Source of the DNA: Cylindrodendrum hubeiense
Taxonomy: Eukaryota > Ascomycota > Sordariomycetes > Hypocreales > Nectriaceae
DNA length: 55,015 bases
NCBI GenBank assembly: GCA_014621425.1
Contig: JAANBB010000273.1
Span: forward strand, 1 to 55,015
Reading direction: 5' to 3'
Below the pieces are notes generated by a model. The model was not told where the DNA came from. It ran no database searches and saw nothing but the letters and a program-made list of their open reading frames with translations. Below are positions 1 through 11,455 of this stretch, piece after piece. Every line of letters begins with the position of its first letter. Position 1 is the stretch's first letter. The translations under genes were made by a program, and so were the position numbers.

Positions 1-1012
1 TGTTGGCTGGCGGGCCCATGTTGGCGGGAGGTCCCATGTTGGCGGGAGGTCCCATGTTGACGGGAGGTCCCATGTTGGCGGGGGGGCCAGGGTTAGCCGG
101 GTGCATATGGTGGTGAGCTGGGCCGCCTGCTAGATGTGCACCTGGTGGGAAAGAACCCGGCATCTGCTGAGGAGGAGAGAAGATTCTCATCTGCTGCTCT
201 CTCTCCTGCTCGTTCTCCTGTTCTTCGAGCATTCTGAGGCCACTAAGTCCAGCAATGGGTGTCCGTTTGAAGTATGCGGTGATGGAGACTCTTTCATACT
301 TGGGCTTGGACTTGCCCTTTTTGGAGTGAGTGGTAACATAGTTCTTTTCCTTCTTGCCTTTCTTGTCCCTCTTGCTATACTTGGCGATATATTGGAGCTC
401 TCGCTCATCGAGCTTTCGCAGCTTGGACTCGAACTGGACCAATTTGTAACAGAACCGCGTATCTGGATCTGTTTCAGAAAGTCTCTCTTGAGTGCGCTCT
501 AGTTGACGCTGGATAGCGAGCGAGCAGGCCGCCTTTTTCTCTGTGACAGGCTTGGTCTCCCGCTCGAGAGCGCGAACCTGGCGTTTTGTCTCCTGCTGGG
601 AGATGTCGGTCTGTTGGATCAGCCTGACCTTCTCCCAGCTTGGAGTCAAGTGAAACCCCTCCTCATCGACGTCACATAAGTTGTCCGTCTTCTCAAGTCG
701 GATGACGACGTAGGAGGACAGCCGCTCACGGGCATCAGCCTCAGTGAAGCGTTCACTCCGAATGTCTGAAATCTCGACTGGTTTCCTCGAACGCAGATCA
801 TGGGGGACCGCGTGATTGGGAGGAATAGGCACGTGTGGAGGCGGTGCCATGTGCATCATGGCTTGGTTCTGGGGCTGCATATTTGGAGGGATGCCTCCAG
901 GGCCTCTGTTGTTGGGTGGGTGCATTTGGGGTCCTGGCGGTCCTTGAGGCTGGCGAATTGGACCGTCCCGACTGGGGAACTGGATGACGCCGGGAGCAAT
1001 ACCCCCAGACAT
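1..1012 (-). CDS. Unknown fungal protein with coiled-coil/basic middle and PPANMG repeats, 3'-truncated
   Basis: One open frame runs from an ATG at 1012 (reverse strand) past the window edge, so at least 337 residues are present and the C-terminus is missing. I do not recognise a family. The first ~75 residues are Pro/Gly/Met/Asn-rich and disordered. Residues ~80-130 look folded and conserved-like (around SSYVVIRLEKTD). A charged, helix-prone stretch with a Lys-rich block (KRDKKGKKEKN, about residue 215) follows, then a Gln/Glu-rich stretch. The visible end consists of hexapeptide repeats of the type GPPANM. The ATG was chosen because it opens the frame directly and coding character stops upstream. 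The Pro/Gln/Met-rich tail and basic middle suggest a nuclear or RNA-associated scaffold, but that is inference. No introns are needed within the visible part. Confidence 0.7.
   Translation of the reverse strand, partial: MSGGIAPGVIQFPSRDGPIRQPQGPPGPQMHPPNNRGPGGIPPNMQPQNQAMMHMAPPPHVPIPPNHAVPHDLRSRKPVEISDIRSERFTEADARERLSSYVVIRLEKTDNLCDVDEEGFHLTPSWEKVRLIQQTDISQQETKRQVRALERETKPVTEKKAACSLAIQRQLERTQERLSETDPDTRFCYKLVQFESKLRKLDERELQYIAKYSKRDKKGKKEKNYVTTHSKKGKSKPKYERVSITAYFKRTPIAGLSGLRMLEEQENEQEREQQMRIFSPPQQMPGSFPPGAHLAGGPAHHHMHPANPGPPANMGPPVNMGPPANMGPPANMGPPAN
14..90 (-). repeat. 18-bp coding tandem repeat (GPPANM units)
   Basis: On the plus strand the unit tgttggcgggaggtccca recurs about four times with single substitutions; one copy has tgacgggagg and the last is G-rich. 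Because 18 is a multiple of three, the array encodes in-frame GPPANM hexapeptides (one GPPVNM) in the truncated reverse-strand protein. It reaches the window edge, so its copy number is unknown. Confidence 0.85.
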
Positions 1013-2760
1013 TTTGTATTGACTTTGTTTTGTGTTGGATGGATGGTGTACTGATCAATCCAAAGGTGAAAGGCGAAATGCGATGGGAAACGAGGCGAGA
1101 TATAGCTGCCCGGGCGAGCAGACAAAGTACGACCGACGACTAAGACGGCAAAACCAGGGCAACTCCAGGATATGGGTGGGCAAGGTGCCGGAATCCGACG
1201 GCGCTGGACCAAGCAAAAAGTGAGGCTGTTCCGTCTGGGGAGGTGTGCCCCCAAATAAAGAAGATGGTGGGTGGCAGATAGTGTCCAAAACGAGGCAACG
1301 TGATGAGGGGTACTTCCAGTTCGGTGAGGGTGTGTTGACCGTGGACCAGAACAGCCACAGGCCACCGCAAATGTGCGGATTGACGGATGTGCGGGGGAAG
1401 AGGAATTGAGTTGGCCGGAGAGATTGGCCGAAGAGAGCTGAGCGGTGAATTGCGTTTCTGTTGTTTCTATTGTGACTATTGGGACTGTTGGGGGTTGGTT
1501 TTTCGAGTTTGTCGTCGGATATTTAACTCCCGGACTGACTCCCGGATTGACTTAGACAGTTGACTTACACGGCGCCGTTAGGTATCAATTGGGAGAAGAC
1601 CCTTTCAAGGCTCAACGTCGAGTTTGTAATAGATGTCAGCCACACTGGCAGACAAGGCGACGCCTCGGGCGTATCGAGCACGCTGCGGTACGGGACTGCA
1701 AATGCCCATGGCCAGAGGATGGGCACCGTCTCCGGGCGGAGTGGTTCGCAATTGTCACTTCTAGACTCCGTCCAGACACGACCAAACCGCCCAGCCAATG
1801 CGGTGCAGAAACTTTGATGGCACCGGTGACGGCAGGCACCCCATTTAGCTGAAGCCTGCCAGCTCACATCTACACCCTCTTCTCTGTCGCTATCTCGGGC
1901 TGCCCCCAGCGCCCGGCCGACGACAACGCCGGCTCATTACGACGACGCTGACGGCGATGGAGAAGAGGACATCTCCTGATAGACAGGCGACGGCCCCGAA
2001 GCGGATGTCATTGTCCGACGACAACACGCGATCTGAAGGCACCCAATCAGCTACGCCTGGCGAGTCACCGAATACTTGTTTTGGATGATGATGATATGCA
2101 CGTAGTCGACTGACACGGGTTGTGGAACTTGGTGCTCCGTGGTTGCCTCCGCCGGGCGCTGGATGACTACCGGAAGACGCCCCCCCGACGCGGAGTCAGT
2201 CGCCTCCGGCGCATCCTTCAAACTGCGGCTGAAATCAATTACGTGGACAGACGAATTGCGCGAAGGGGTATTGACGTGGTGGGTACGTGTTCGGTCCATA
2301 GGTAGGTGGTAGGTAGGTGGGAGGTAGGTACAGACGCTGCGTAACCAGGTTTGCAATGCGCGCGGTACATGGATGATGAGGGCTCGGGATATTCTTGGTT
2401 GATAATCTACGGCATTGCCGTGGCGTTCTGTCTGTCTCGCCATATGTCCCGCCCGATGCTGCGCTGTTGTTTTGCACTTGAAAGAGGTTCAGAGGACAGC
2501 ATTTGCCACAATCTTGGTGGTACATGGCGTTCTGCCGATCATTCCTGCAGTCGTCAGGGCATGAGTGATTCAAGAAGCCCAATGTCTCTACACGGCATGC
2601 GTCGTGCCACGGCCACTTGCGGAGAGATGCCGATTGCTGAAGCCCGATGAACGCTCTGCGCTCTGCTCTGACTTACATGGTGGCCCACCTGGAGCCGCCC
2701 TGGCCCGGTTCCCCCGGGCGCGACTGATGGACCATCCGTTCGCGCTACCGGCCCTCCGCT

Positions 2761-2801
2761 GCATGTAAATGCGTCGCATGCAAATGCACCGCATCGACGA
2801 T
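2761..2801. repeat. Imperfect 15-bp direct repeat
   Basis: gcatgtaaatgcgtc is followed directly by gcatgcaaatgcacc and then gcatcgacgatgc, a tandem of GCATG-led units in noncoding DNA. No function can be assigned. Confidence 0.5.
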
Positions 2802-3075
2802 GCAACGCAAAACCTGCTTCGCCCAGACTGGGCCGGCGGAGAGCCGGGGAGCCTAGGCACTGGCACGGCCGGACAGCAGCCGGACAGTAGTCGCCATGGC
2901 TCACAGTCCCGCGTCGACGGCGTGCCCAAGAGCGGGAGTCCGCTGCGCAACACGCGGGCCTAGGCTCGATCGGCCGCATGAATGTGCAGCCATGTGCTGC
3001 ACTCTGCAAGTCAATCATCCTCGGTGATCAGTCAACTGGGCCATTTTCCGTTAGGTACTCCGATCTGTCTTGGAG

Positions 3076-3115
3076 CGCAGGGTGCAGAGCGCAGAGTGCA
3101 GAGTGCATGCAGCAG
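3076..3115. repeat. Short GCAGAGT/GCAGAGC-type tandem
   Basis: Degenerate 7-10 bp units (gcgcagggtgcagagcgcagagtgcagagtgcatgcag) lie in GC-rich noncoding DNA. This looks like slippage-derived simple sequence. Confidence 0.5.
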
Positions 3116-3180
3116 ACGCGGCCCCAGTTACGCAGCCCTGTGACCCAACAGCTGCGTCCCCACTGCGCCCGGCCAGTGTA

Positions 3181-3243
3181 CAGCCTACAGGGGGGGCCAA
3201 TGCCACGGCCTACAGGGCCAATGCCACAGCCCACAGGGCAGCG
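3181..3243. repeat. About 21-bp tandem repeat
   Basis: The unit gggccaatgccac(g/a)gcc(t/c)aca occurs twice in direct tandem, with partial copies on each side (cagcctacagg; cagcgaatgcc). It lies outside any gene I can support. Confidence 0.6.
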
Positions 3244-3871
3244 AATGCCATCCCTCTGTCCCTCCATAGGCCAGCTGAGACGGCGCCATCCCTCTCCTTG
3301 CTGCTTCCTTGCTCCGTGGTCAGCATCCGCCCGGCCAGGCTGGATTAATGCTTTATGCTTTCAACCTCGAATGCAGGCGTCGCGTCGGGGTGGTTGCGTC
3401 TAGCGCACGACGAAAGCCCTGCTCTGGTGCCGTGGCCGCAAAAACGAGGCGAAAGTGCGCACAACCCGCGGAGGCATCCGGTGCAATCGGATTCCCCTTT
3501 GCCATCCCTTTCGCCAGGCTTGCTTTGTACGATAAATACGATTTTATTCCAATGCATCCCGTCATCTCACAGTCTGTGTGGAGTAATTACGGAGTACCGA
3601 GTCCCGAGTGTTTCGTACAATGTGCAGCCTTGCCGCCTCGTGTTGGCCATGGCAAGCAAGCCTTGTTGTCTCATCTGTGGGCGTTGCCTCTCTGTTGCTC
3701 TGTTGTGCTCACCTCTGTGCTCCCACATTGGCAATGCGAATTCGACTCTCCAGCCTCTCTCTTGTATCTCCGTCATACTCTTCTTCATGTGCCTTCCAGA
3801 ACGGTCCACGTCTCCGTCCCCATCTCCGTTCTCGTCCGCGACAGTGGCTCAGGAAAGGCCCGGCTGCGCTC

Positions 3872-3887
3872 CCATTGGACTATAAAT
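3872..3887 (+). promoter_or_regulatory. Inverted CCAAT next to a TATA-like box
   Basis: ATTGG (inverted CCAAT) ends at 3878 and TATAAAT starts at 3881. Both elements occur together in the gene-poor region, just upstream of an ATG frame at 3940. The spacing of two bases is much tighter than usual for CCAAT and TATA, so this could be chance. Confidence 0.25.
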
Positions 3888-5068
3888 CCGGTGGACTTGT
3901 AGTTTGGGGTTGCACTGCTGAGAGTTCCCCGGGAACCACATGCTATCAGGAGGTTCAACCTACCCTAGCAACTGCGGTTGCCTCGTGGCCGCCTTGGTGC
4001 GGAACCATGCAACCTGTTTTGTCATCATGATTTTATGCCCACCTACAGATTATGTAGTCTTGATTTCTTTTTTCAAGGAGTCACATTGTCGACTTGAAAG
4101 TGCAACTATGACAAATCTCGGCAGTGGCAAGTTTGCCTCGCCGCTCCGCTTATCTCGCATGCCCAACAATGCCAAGAAAGACAAAGTGTTGAAAGATACA
4201 CCGTGTCCTTTCCTTTCCTATCTAAGCCATTTGGCTGACTTAGTTGACGTGGCCTGTGATTGTTTTCATCGGGATCCGAGGGCCTCTGTTGTCCTACGCA
4301 ATCCCAACTCCGCGTGTTGTGTTTGTGCTGGAACTTCCCAGATGCTAGGTTATCCTCACAGACAAGCTAAAATGAACCAATCCCTTCTCTGCCGGAAATT
4401 GTATCCTATTTTCCGGGTACATTGTGACTGTATATACCTGACTGTCTCAGACGGAGCCGGTCCGCCTCGTTTTGGTGTCATTTGTGGATTTGTGTTCTTA
4501 TGCTGTTGACGCTTCGGAATACCAAATTTATGCAATTATGTTCTCCTTTCAGATTCCTGAGTCTGCTACGCGGGTTGCCAGGTTTCGGGACCCTTTGTGT
4601 ATTGACAAGGGGCCTGGATCTGGGACCCGACTTTATGACTACAGCTCGTGAAGGCCTTATGGATACAACAGAGCTTCATAACCATGACATCAGCTTCCTG
4701 TTTTCTGTCAGCTTGAGGACCAAAATCATATCTGGCCTTGAATAATGAAGATATTCAAGACACACCCAAAATGTATCAAGGGAAATAAGATGACTATCCA
4801 TGTATTGTAGGCTGGCGATTGCGAATATATTCATCAACGTGAGTTGAGTCGATATGGAGGATATTTTACGCAGACACTAATTAAGGCCTTACATAACGTA
4901 CGAAGATTGGACTTTAGAAAAACGTCAGTCAGCGACCCCCAAGGAGTACGACGGGGTTGCAGGATATAGATCAGTTCGCGCTTGTTTGATTGAAGTTATC
5001 CATTGCTCTCATTCTGTCGTCGCTTTTTTATAATCTCAATGTCTCTATTCACATAAACTCCGTCCATA

Positions 5069-7266
5069 TCAGTACTCGTTAACCCATGCTCCAGGCATCT
5101 GGCTCCTCATTTTGATCTTGCCAGGGTGACCAGCTTTGCGCAACTTCTTCAGCTGTCGCCGCTCGAAACGACTCTCCATTAGATCACACGCTCGCTCCAG
5201 CCCATCAATGCACATTTGCCTCCATTTGATGTAGTCGGTCTCATCCCAGAGATCAGCTGCTGGAAGACATCGGGCGAGCTTGCGCTGAAGGGCCAGGCGA
5301 ATCAGGATCTCGTCTGGAGTATTGACATGTTTCCAGGCTTTATGGGGCTCTTGGTTACCAGGGCCGGGGAAGTGGACGGTTTCTCCAGGGTCAGGGCGCG
5401 TGAGATGGGGAAATTCCTCAAACAGTTCGTGACTAGGGCACGACTCGTCACACAGCTCAATCCAACACGGTAGTTGTCGGCCGTCAATCTCTCGAACATC
5501 AAACCGGCGGCGAAACGGCGAGCCGCGTATCACTTCAGCATCCTCGCTCCAAGTCGAGCCGCAGTGCTCAACTTCAATCTCGAGGTATTGCTGTATGTTG
5601 ACGCCGCTTTCTTCTAACAGCTCGACCCAGTTTTGCACCATTTCCAGAACATCATTCGGGCTTTTGGCGCAGCGCATGATGCTCTTGAGGGCTGAAGCAC
5701 CCTTAAACCTTGGGTACTGCCCAGTCCAGACCTTGCAGTGAACATCTAGACCACTCAGAATGGCGTCTCTAATGACAGATGCCCATCCTTTCGTCTCCAA
5801 TGTCCCGAGGCTGTGAAGACGAGAGTCACCAGACAGGAACTTAAGGACGATGTTGTTCCATACACATTGGTTGAACGGGGCCCAATTGTCAGCACAGTGG
5901 ACCTTGCATACCTCCACCAAGCTCTTGACATAATCGAAATTTGCCCCTTTCAGTAAGAGGCGATTGAATTCGAATGGAGTTAGGGCATCCCCTCGAAAGT
6001 CAATAAACGCACGCGCGCACCTTATGTCTGCGGTAGGGTTTCCATGTATGACAGCCCCAAGGTGACATCTGTATCATGCCCACGTGTCAACTTGGATACA
6101 TGGAATTGGTACTATTGCAGAATGTGAACAGACCTTTCTGACAAATTAGAACTTTGGCGGATCAAGAAGCTTACAATATCGTAAACCTCCCACGTGACAG
6201 CCAACTACCACCAATCAATGAGCCATATCTTTGGATTTAGAACACATTTGGACTCACCCCTAGCAGAGAACTCTCAAATTCCGGGCCAGGCTCTTTTGGT
6301 GTCACCCTTGTGGCGAGAGTAACTCGGCCTTCACATAAAAGGCGCCGGAGTGCCGGGACATCATTCTGAAAGATAGACTCTGTGAGCTTAGGGCCAACAC
6401 CACTCCCATCTCTCCAGGAGACGATGTGTGGAAATTGGATTGAGACGGATAGTGGACTGAGAGAACCGCGCTGAATAGACAATCTGATATAGATTCCAAA
6501 CAGTGGCGATCCAACCAGGACCGATAAATCCTCCTGGATGAGAGAAGAGGTTGAATCAGTCGAGATGGGCGATTTCGTCTGTGTTTTGGTGTGTTCAAGG
6601 TGGTAGATGGAGCGCCATCCTCGTATCCAGTGCATAAATTGAACTTCATAGTTTTCTGTGGTCGATTGATGCTCATCAAACTGTGACCTCGGTTTGTTGT
6701 CAACATTTTTGTGTTTCTCTTGAGATTTAATGGTCACAGCAAGAGAGCCGCAAATTTGCTTAGGTGACATCAAATTCATGATACTGACAGGGGTGAGTTT
6801 AATGTTGATATTGGCAGCACGATACTCACAGTATGTTGGTAGTCATGTGTAAATGTAGGGATTGGAGTGATTCGTCAAGATCGTCGTTGCACTTGCGTAT
6901 GACGCCCTTGTGCTTCAGAAATAGAGCCCCAACTGTGTTCAGGGGAGTGTACCTCCTCTTCTGAGCCGTAGATATTTTTGTAATGACTTCGTGAAGGGTG
7001 GATACCCTGTCCCGACAGTCGCTCATGATACAGTGCAACTTCTTGAGGAGAACGGCATCCCATGGCTTGGTGACGTTTTCGTAGCAGTCAAAGGCCACCT
7101 CAAGAGAGCGACAGATGGCCTCGATGTTGTCAAGTTTGTCGGAAAGCCTCGAAAGCTCTCTGGTAGCCGATTTGTAGGCAGATATCTTGCTACGAACTGC
7201 AGCCGCTGTCTCAGCCAGTTGCAGGCCGAGGGCGACGACGCCAAATGCCAGCGACACTGGATCCAT
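5069..7266 (-). CDS. Ankyrin-like protein with STAND/PigL-type fungal N-terminal domain
   Basis: I read four exons: 7266-6830, 6783-6258, 6204-6134 and 6068-5069 (2034 nt, 677 aa). The start is the ATG giving MDPVSLAFGVVALGLQLAET. This hydrophobic opening followed by a helical region (RELSRLSDKLDNIEAICRSLE) is typical of the N-terminal domain that fungi place before NACHT/STAND or ankyrin modules (Helo_like_N/PigL_N type). Residues ~290-355 look like degenerate ankyrin units (ESIFQNDVPALRRLLCEG; LAVTWEVYDIVSFLIRQ), with another helix pair near RLLLKGANFDYVKSLVEV. The C-terminal ~250 residues are unrecognised and end in a basic stretch. There is no nucleotide-binding domain. The small exon 3 and the GTCTGT donor at 6133 are the weakest part of the model. 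The gene stands alone beside a gene-poor region. A role in non-self recognition or signalling is family-based inference only. Confidence 0.7.
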
Positions 7267-8217
7267 CGTGACGAGAAGAGTTGAAGGATAGCACAATGGG
7301 TGCTTGAAATGTGGCAATGTTTAGAAGACATAGTTGAGGACTGTTCGACGAGGCTGTCGAGGCGCAGCCAAGCGGTGTGCGTTTCGAGCAGGATAGACAC
7401 ATCATATGATAGACACATCACATATGAAAATGATGTATCGTCGCCGCAATACGATTTCATTTGTTGCTGTTGTAAGTATGCGAGACTGGCTAGCTCCCAG
7501 CTGCGCCACCGATACTAGTAGCGTGCTTTGGGCTTTGAGGCCGGCCTGAGACCAATTTAGCTTGACCACAAATATGTCTCTCGTTGATCCAATCACCTGC
7601 GTCTGCCAACTGAATATCCGCGTATTCTGTGGTGTTGTGTAGGTAGGTAGGTCAAGCAAGCTCCAGTAAAGACCCCCCGCCCAAGAGGAAACAAGGCAGA
7701 CGGAGACGGACCTCAGCCTCCCAGGCAGCCACACCCCCCTGCACGCACCTTCCCTCCATCGCCCATCGCCCATCGCCCATCACCACCACCACCCTACACG
7801 TTATATACCAAAATCAACAGCCATTCCCTCAGCGAAGTAGCTACACTTGACTCAATCATCTTTTGATTACTTACCTTGTTCCCCATGGCCCCACTCTTCG
7901 CTTTCCCTCTTTTTTGCCGTTTTCCGTTTTGGGAGTGAGTGTCTGCCTGATCTACCCCTGCGGCGTGTGTGTTCGATTCCCCGACGTCTACCGACGTACA
8001 GCTGCTCTGGCTATGGCTTTTGGTGATTTCTTCTGTGAGTGATGGGATGGAATGCGGTTGTTCAGCTCTGGTGTAGTATTAACGGGCAGCTATTGCTAAG
8101 CTGTGTGGTGGTTCTTTTCTTTATACATAGCATTCATCACTCGTCCAGATGTGCCCTCGTCATGTTTGCGCTTCCCATTTGCCGACGACGAATACCATTG
8201 ACGCCTTATTCCCGAGA
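7267..8217. other. Intergenic region: ankyrin-gene promoter and CUL4 3' flank
   Basis: No gene is seen. The left half would hold the promoter and 5'UTR of the reverse-strand ankyrin gene, and the right half the 3' flank of CUL4. It contains a simple repeat near 7757-7795 (cgcccat units followed by ACC triplets). The tRNA-like ttcgattcc near 7974 lacks a partner A box or matching stem. Confidence 0.5.
7757..7795. repeat. CGCCCAT heptamer and ACC-triplet simple repeat
   Basis: About three to four copies of a 7-bp cgcccat unit run into caccaccaccacc in the intergenic DNA upstream of the ankyrin gene. Confidence 0.6.
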
Positions 8218-10836
8218 TTAAGCCAGGTATACATACGCGTTTCCTTCTCTCTCTATGTAGTCCTTCTCGATCAAACTATACGATTCATTGTTAGCATGGA
8301 TGGACGCAGTGCTGGCATTAGAATCGGGACTCACCTCTCAATCTCCTTCTTGATCGCCGCCGGCTCGACGCTGCCTCGCTTCTTGGTCAGATTAATCACC
8401 TCGGCCACCAGCTCCGCGTGCCCCATCGACTTTCGGCTCTTCATGATCCTCACAATGGCCGCTTGCGTCTCGAATCGTCTGTCTTGCGCAATCCTCTCAT
8501 TCGTCGCCTTGTTCTCTTCCTTGGTTTCCTTGAGCTGAATCTGGTTGATCTTGATGCGGTACTTGACATCCGTGAATAGGTGGTTGAACGTAAATGTGTC
8601 CGTGGGCTTGACTTCGCGACCCTTCGGGTGCTTTGACAACACCCTGGCTTTGCCGCACGCCAAGGACTGTAGAGTGCGATCTAGGTCACCGCCTTGGAGG
8701 CCGGTGCCAGTAGCAATCTGCTCATACGCCAGAAATCCATTGACTGGCACGCTATTGAACATCATAAGCACAACCGCTTGGTAGGCTGACACGAGGAGCT
8801 CCTTCACGTCTTTCTTGAAGGTCGCCTTGATGGCGCAGTGAGCAAGCGAATGCTTCCAGGTCAGAACTCGCCCAGTGTGCTTGTTTTTGTAGTACTGGTC
8901 GAATCGCTCGATCTGGGTGGCCACCTCATCGGGCAAGTTGAGCCTGGTATCTGGGTATGTTGGCCATGCAGCCGCTGAGAGGATCATGACTTGAAGGTCC
9001 AAGGGCGTCCTCCGCTCCACACTGCCCTGGCACCACTGCTTGTACGACTCCATCTCGTCCCTAGCAAGCTCCTGGTCCTTGAACATTTGTTCTAGGTTAT
9101 GGGTGAAGTTAGAACCGCATTCGCCCCGAAGCTTCGTCAGCATGTTTCGCTCCGCATCCTGACTTGCGCTTCGTCCCATCAACAACCTCCGGGCGAGGTC
9201 CTTCTTGTAGAAGGCCTCAAAGGCATCCTTGCCCTCGATAAATCTGAATAACTCGAGTGCCTGGTCTAGTTGCCGATCCAGCTCAGCATCCTCGTCGCCT
9301 GTACTCGACTGGCCTTCCTTCTCCGCCGTTGCGCGATCCTTGACGTCCGACAGAAGCTCCTTCGGTAGAGTTTTAAGACCACCACGGAGTAGCATATCGA
9401 TGTATTTGGCCGTCATCTCTCCGATCTTGGAGGTTCCCGTGTTCCAACATGAGGCAACCTTTCGGTCGTTCATGAATTTACCAAACGCCTCCCTCATGCC
9501 CCAAAGGAAGTCTTCGTCTTTGCCAAAGGCATCTCGGATCATGAGATCCAAGGATCGTCGCAGCTCTAATAGGCGAAGGACCATCTCATCGCCCCGTGCT
9601 TTTTCGCTAATAATAGCAGCTCCCGTCGCTCTGATGTAGTCGCCCCAAGGCGCTTTCATCTTCTTCTGGATGTTTGATAGCTTCAGCAAGTCATATAGCG
9701 CCTTCATAGACTCGACTTCTTTGTCTGACAAGAGTTTTGATAAACTACCACCATTCAATAGTTTGTCCGAATAGTGGTCGATCAAGGTAGAATGCGCAGA
9801 GTCCATGAGTTGTTTCTCTGTCGTGCTGTCGAAGTTAAACGCAATGCATCGGTAATCCTCTTTGTTGAGGAGCCTCTTGCAAACCAGGATGTAGTCCTTG
9901 AGGCTCGAGGTGCTCCAGGCTTCTCCGAATTCTCTAAAGTACGCCTCTGACTGTTGTAGGAACACGCGCTCAAAGTTCTTGGTGTATACGCCTAGGACGA
10001 ACAGCATGCGAATCGAGTCTTTGAGTAGCGCCGCGTCCATCTGGTCGTTGCCCCTTCTGTCGTATTCGATTAGCTCGCACATCCCGGCGACAGCTTTGCT
10101 CCCAGCAGAGTTCTCGTAGACTAGTGCTTGGGATGGAAAGACGGTCCTCCGGAATTGGGTGATGGTCATGTCGTTGATTGAGGGAAGACCCTCGCGGAGG
10201 AGATATGTCCGGTCCAGAAAGCTGAATGTCGATCGTATCAACACCTAGAGTCCCGTTAGCCGATGAACAGCACGAACCCACCCGGGCAGAACGTACCGTC
10301 TGAGTATTCCAGGTCTTCCATTCCGCCAGGACGCTCCTCAGCGTATCGAGATTTGATATGCCCCCATCTCGCTGGATCCTGGGATGGACAACCCTTTGCA
10401 AGTGCACCTCAACCCTGTCCTTAAGCAGCTTATACACCTTGCCCGGGTCGCCCTTCCGACACACATCCTCGACACCCCGATACAGCCGCTCGAGCGGGAC
10501 GTCCGGTTTCCTCCCCGCAAAGACAGCCTCCAGCGCCCCCTCGAGCTCCTTGTCCGTCCGTGCGTAGTACTCGGCCACCTGGGCATCGCGGCTAATCGGG
10601 GCGCGCAGGTTCTTGATGACGAGCTTCTTGGCGCCGGCGTACGGCTGGAAGGCCGTCTTCTTGGTAATGTCGACGGTCTCGGGGAGCTTGCCCCGCGCTT
10701 TGGCGCTGGCCATGACGGGCGTGTCGGAGAAGCGGGGACGCTTCGAGACGGCCAACGGCGAGGAAGAGGACGAGGAGGAGTCGAGGCGCGGACGACGCCG
10801 GGAGGGGGAGGTCGTGTCGGCTGGGGCGGATTGCAT
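8218..10836 (-). CDS. cul4: Cullin-4, scaffold of CRL4 ubiquitin ligase
   Basis: Exons are 10836-10297, 10244-8335 and 8275-8218 (2508 nt, 835 aa). Cullins hold a RING protein (Rbx1) at the C-terminus and a substrate adaptor at the N-terminus; cullin-4 uses DDB1 and acts in chromatin, replication and DNA-damage control. After a disordered Ser/Pro/Arg-rich leader (~60 aa), KKLVIKNLR matches the start of the cullin-4 helical repeats. The cullin homology domain follows (DAFEAFYKKDLARRLLMGR; SNFTHNLEQMFKD). The winged-helix tail carries the neddylation motif VRIMKSRK, with the acceptor Lys at about residue 782, and ends in YVYLA. The start ATG (MQSAPADTT) is the first in frame; upstream frame lacks an ATG. 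The last intron splits the codon before LIEKDYIERE, a standard cullin position. In Neurospora CUL4 is part of the heterochromatin complex with DIM-5, but nothing here shows that link. Confidence 0.95.
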
Positions 10837-11455
10837 GGAGCAACGGAGCGACGGAGCGACGGAGGCCTGGAACAACCTTATTCGAGCTGTCACGCAGGCC
10901 TCGGCTTCACGAGCAATCGGCGCGGGCTGGCAGATTTGCGGCGGTGCGGTTTGGTACGATGGCGCTGGTGCGTTGCCTTTGTCCTGCTGCCTTGCGGGTG
11001 AAAAGGATGGCTGGGCGTAGAGCGAAGAGGGAGTCGGCGATGGCGGGATTGGGAGCAGGTTGGATGCACAAGAGAAGAGCTGGGGTGGTTATGTCACTTA
11101 GATGGGCTAGATGGGCTGGCATTGAGGCGCGATAAGATAACGGAATTCGGTGGAGCTAAACGCCCTGGGCGAAGCATCCCTTCTTAACTCCGGGCGCCAG
11201 CTTTCTTGCTACGGCATCCACATATTGACAGATATATTACAAATACACGCCCCAGCCGTCGACAACATGTCCCCTGTACTACGTAGTATGGATATGGCGT
11301 GGCATCCCAAAATACCATGCACCACACCAGGACCTGGCAGTTGTGCGGCATCATGCATCATCAAGCTCGCGGCTTGCATATGCCGTCGCCAACCGATGCG
11401 ACGACGATGCCACTCAACCTCAACCTCAACCTCAGCCAGTATCCAGATATCGGCT
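10837..11455. promoter_or_regulatory. CUL4 promoter/5'UTR and TEL1 3' flank
   Basis: This 619-bp gap lies between the tandem reverse-strand genes TEL1 (upstream) and CUL4 (downstream). It must hold the TEL1 3'UTR and terminator and the CUL4 promoter. A hexamer repeat lies close to the TEL1 stop. I see no further gene. Confidence 0.6.
11413..11436. repeat. CTCAAC hexamer repeat in the TEL1 3' flank
   Basis: Three perfect ctcaac units are followed by ctcagc, about 20 bp past the TEL1 stop codon. Confidence 0.8.

Larger units (their letters stand above)
1013..5068. other. Gene-poor intergenic stretch (4 kb)
   Basis: I find no convincing gene here. About 1013-1550 is likely promoter and 5'UTR of the reverse-strand gene ending at the window edge. 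The open frames between 1.5 and 4.8 kb on both strands are short, overlap one another in several frames, and show no recognisable domain or clear exon-intron pattern. The longest ATG frames (a 189-codon frame at 3940-4509, Cys-rich and without any motif I know) are not persuasive. Base composition changes from GC-rich (2.6-3.4 kb) to more AT-rich (4-5 kb). Small repeats and one TATA/CCAAT-like site are listed separately. Roughly 4750-5068 is probably 3' flank of the ankyrin gene. Confidence 0.55.

Noticed and set aside
2761..2790. CATGCAAATG decamer, also at 26999 and 27609
   Set aside because: Three copies are more than expected by chance, but one lies inside the SLX8 RING-coding exon and the sites share no context, so a regulatory role is not supported.
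3940..4000. B-box-like ggttcaacct
   Set aside because: No A box at the right distance and no cloverleaf; the match is just a short palindrome.
7960..7990. ttcgattcc as a possible tRNA T-loop
   Set aside because: The flanking bases do not pair as a T stem and no A box lies upstream.
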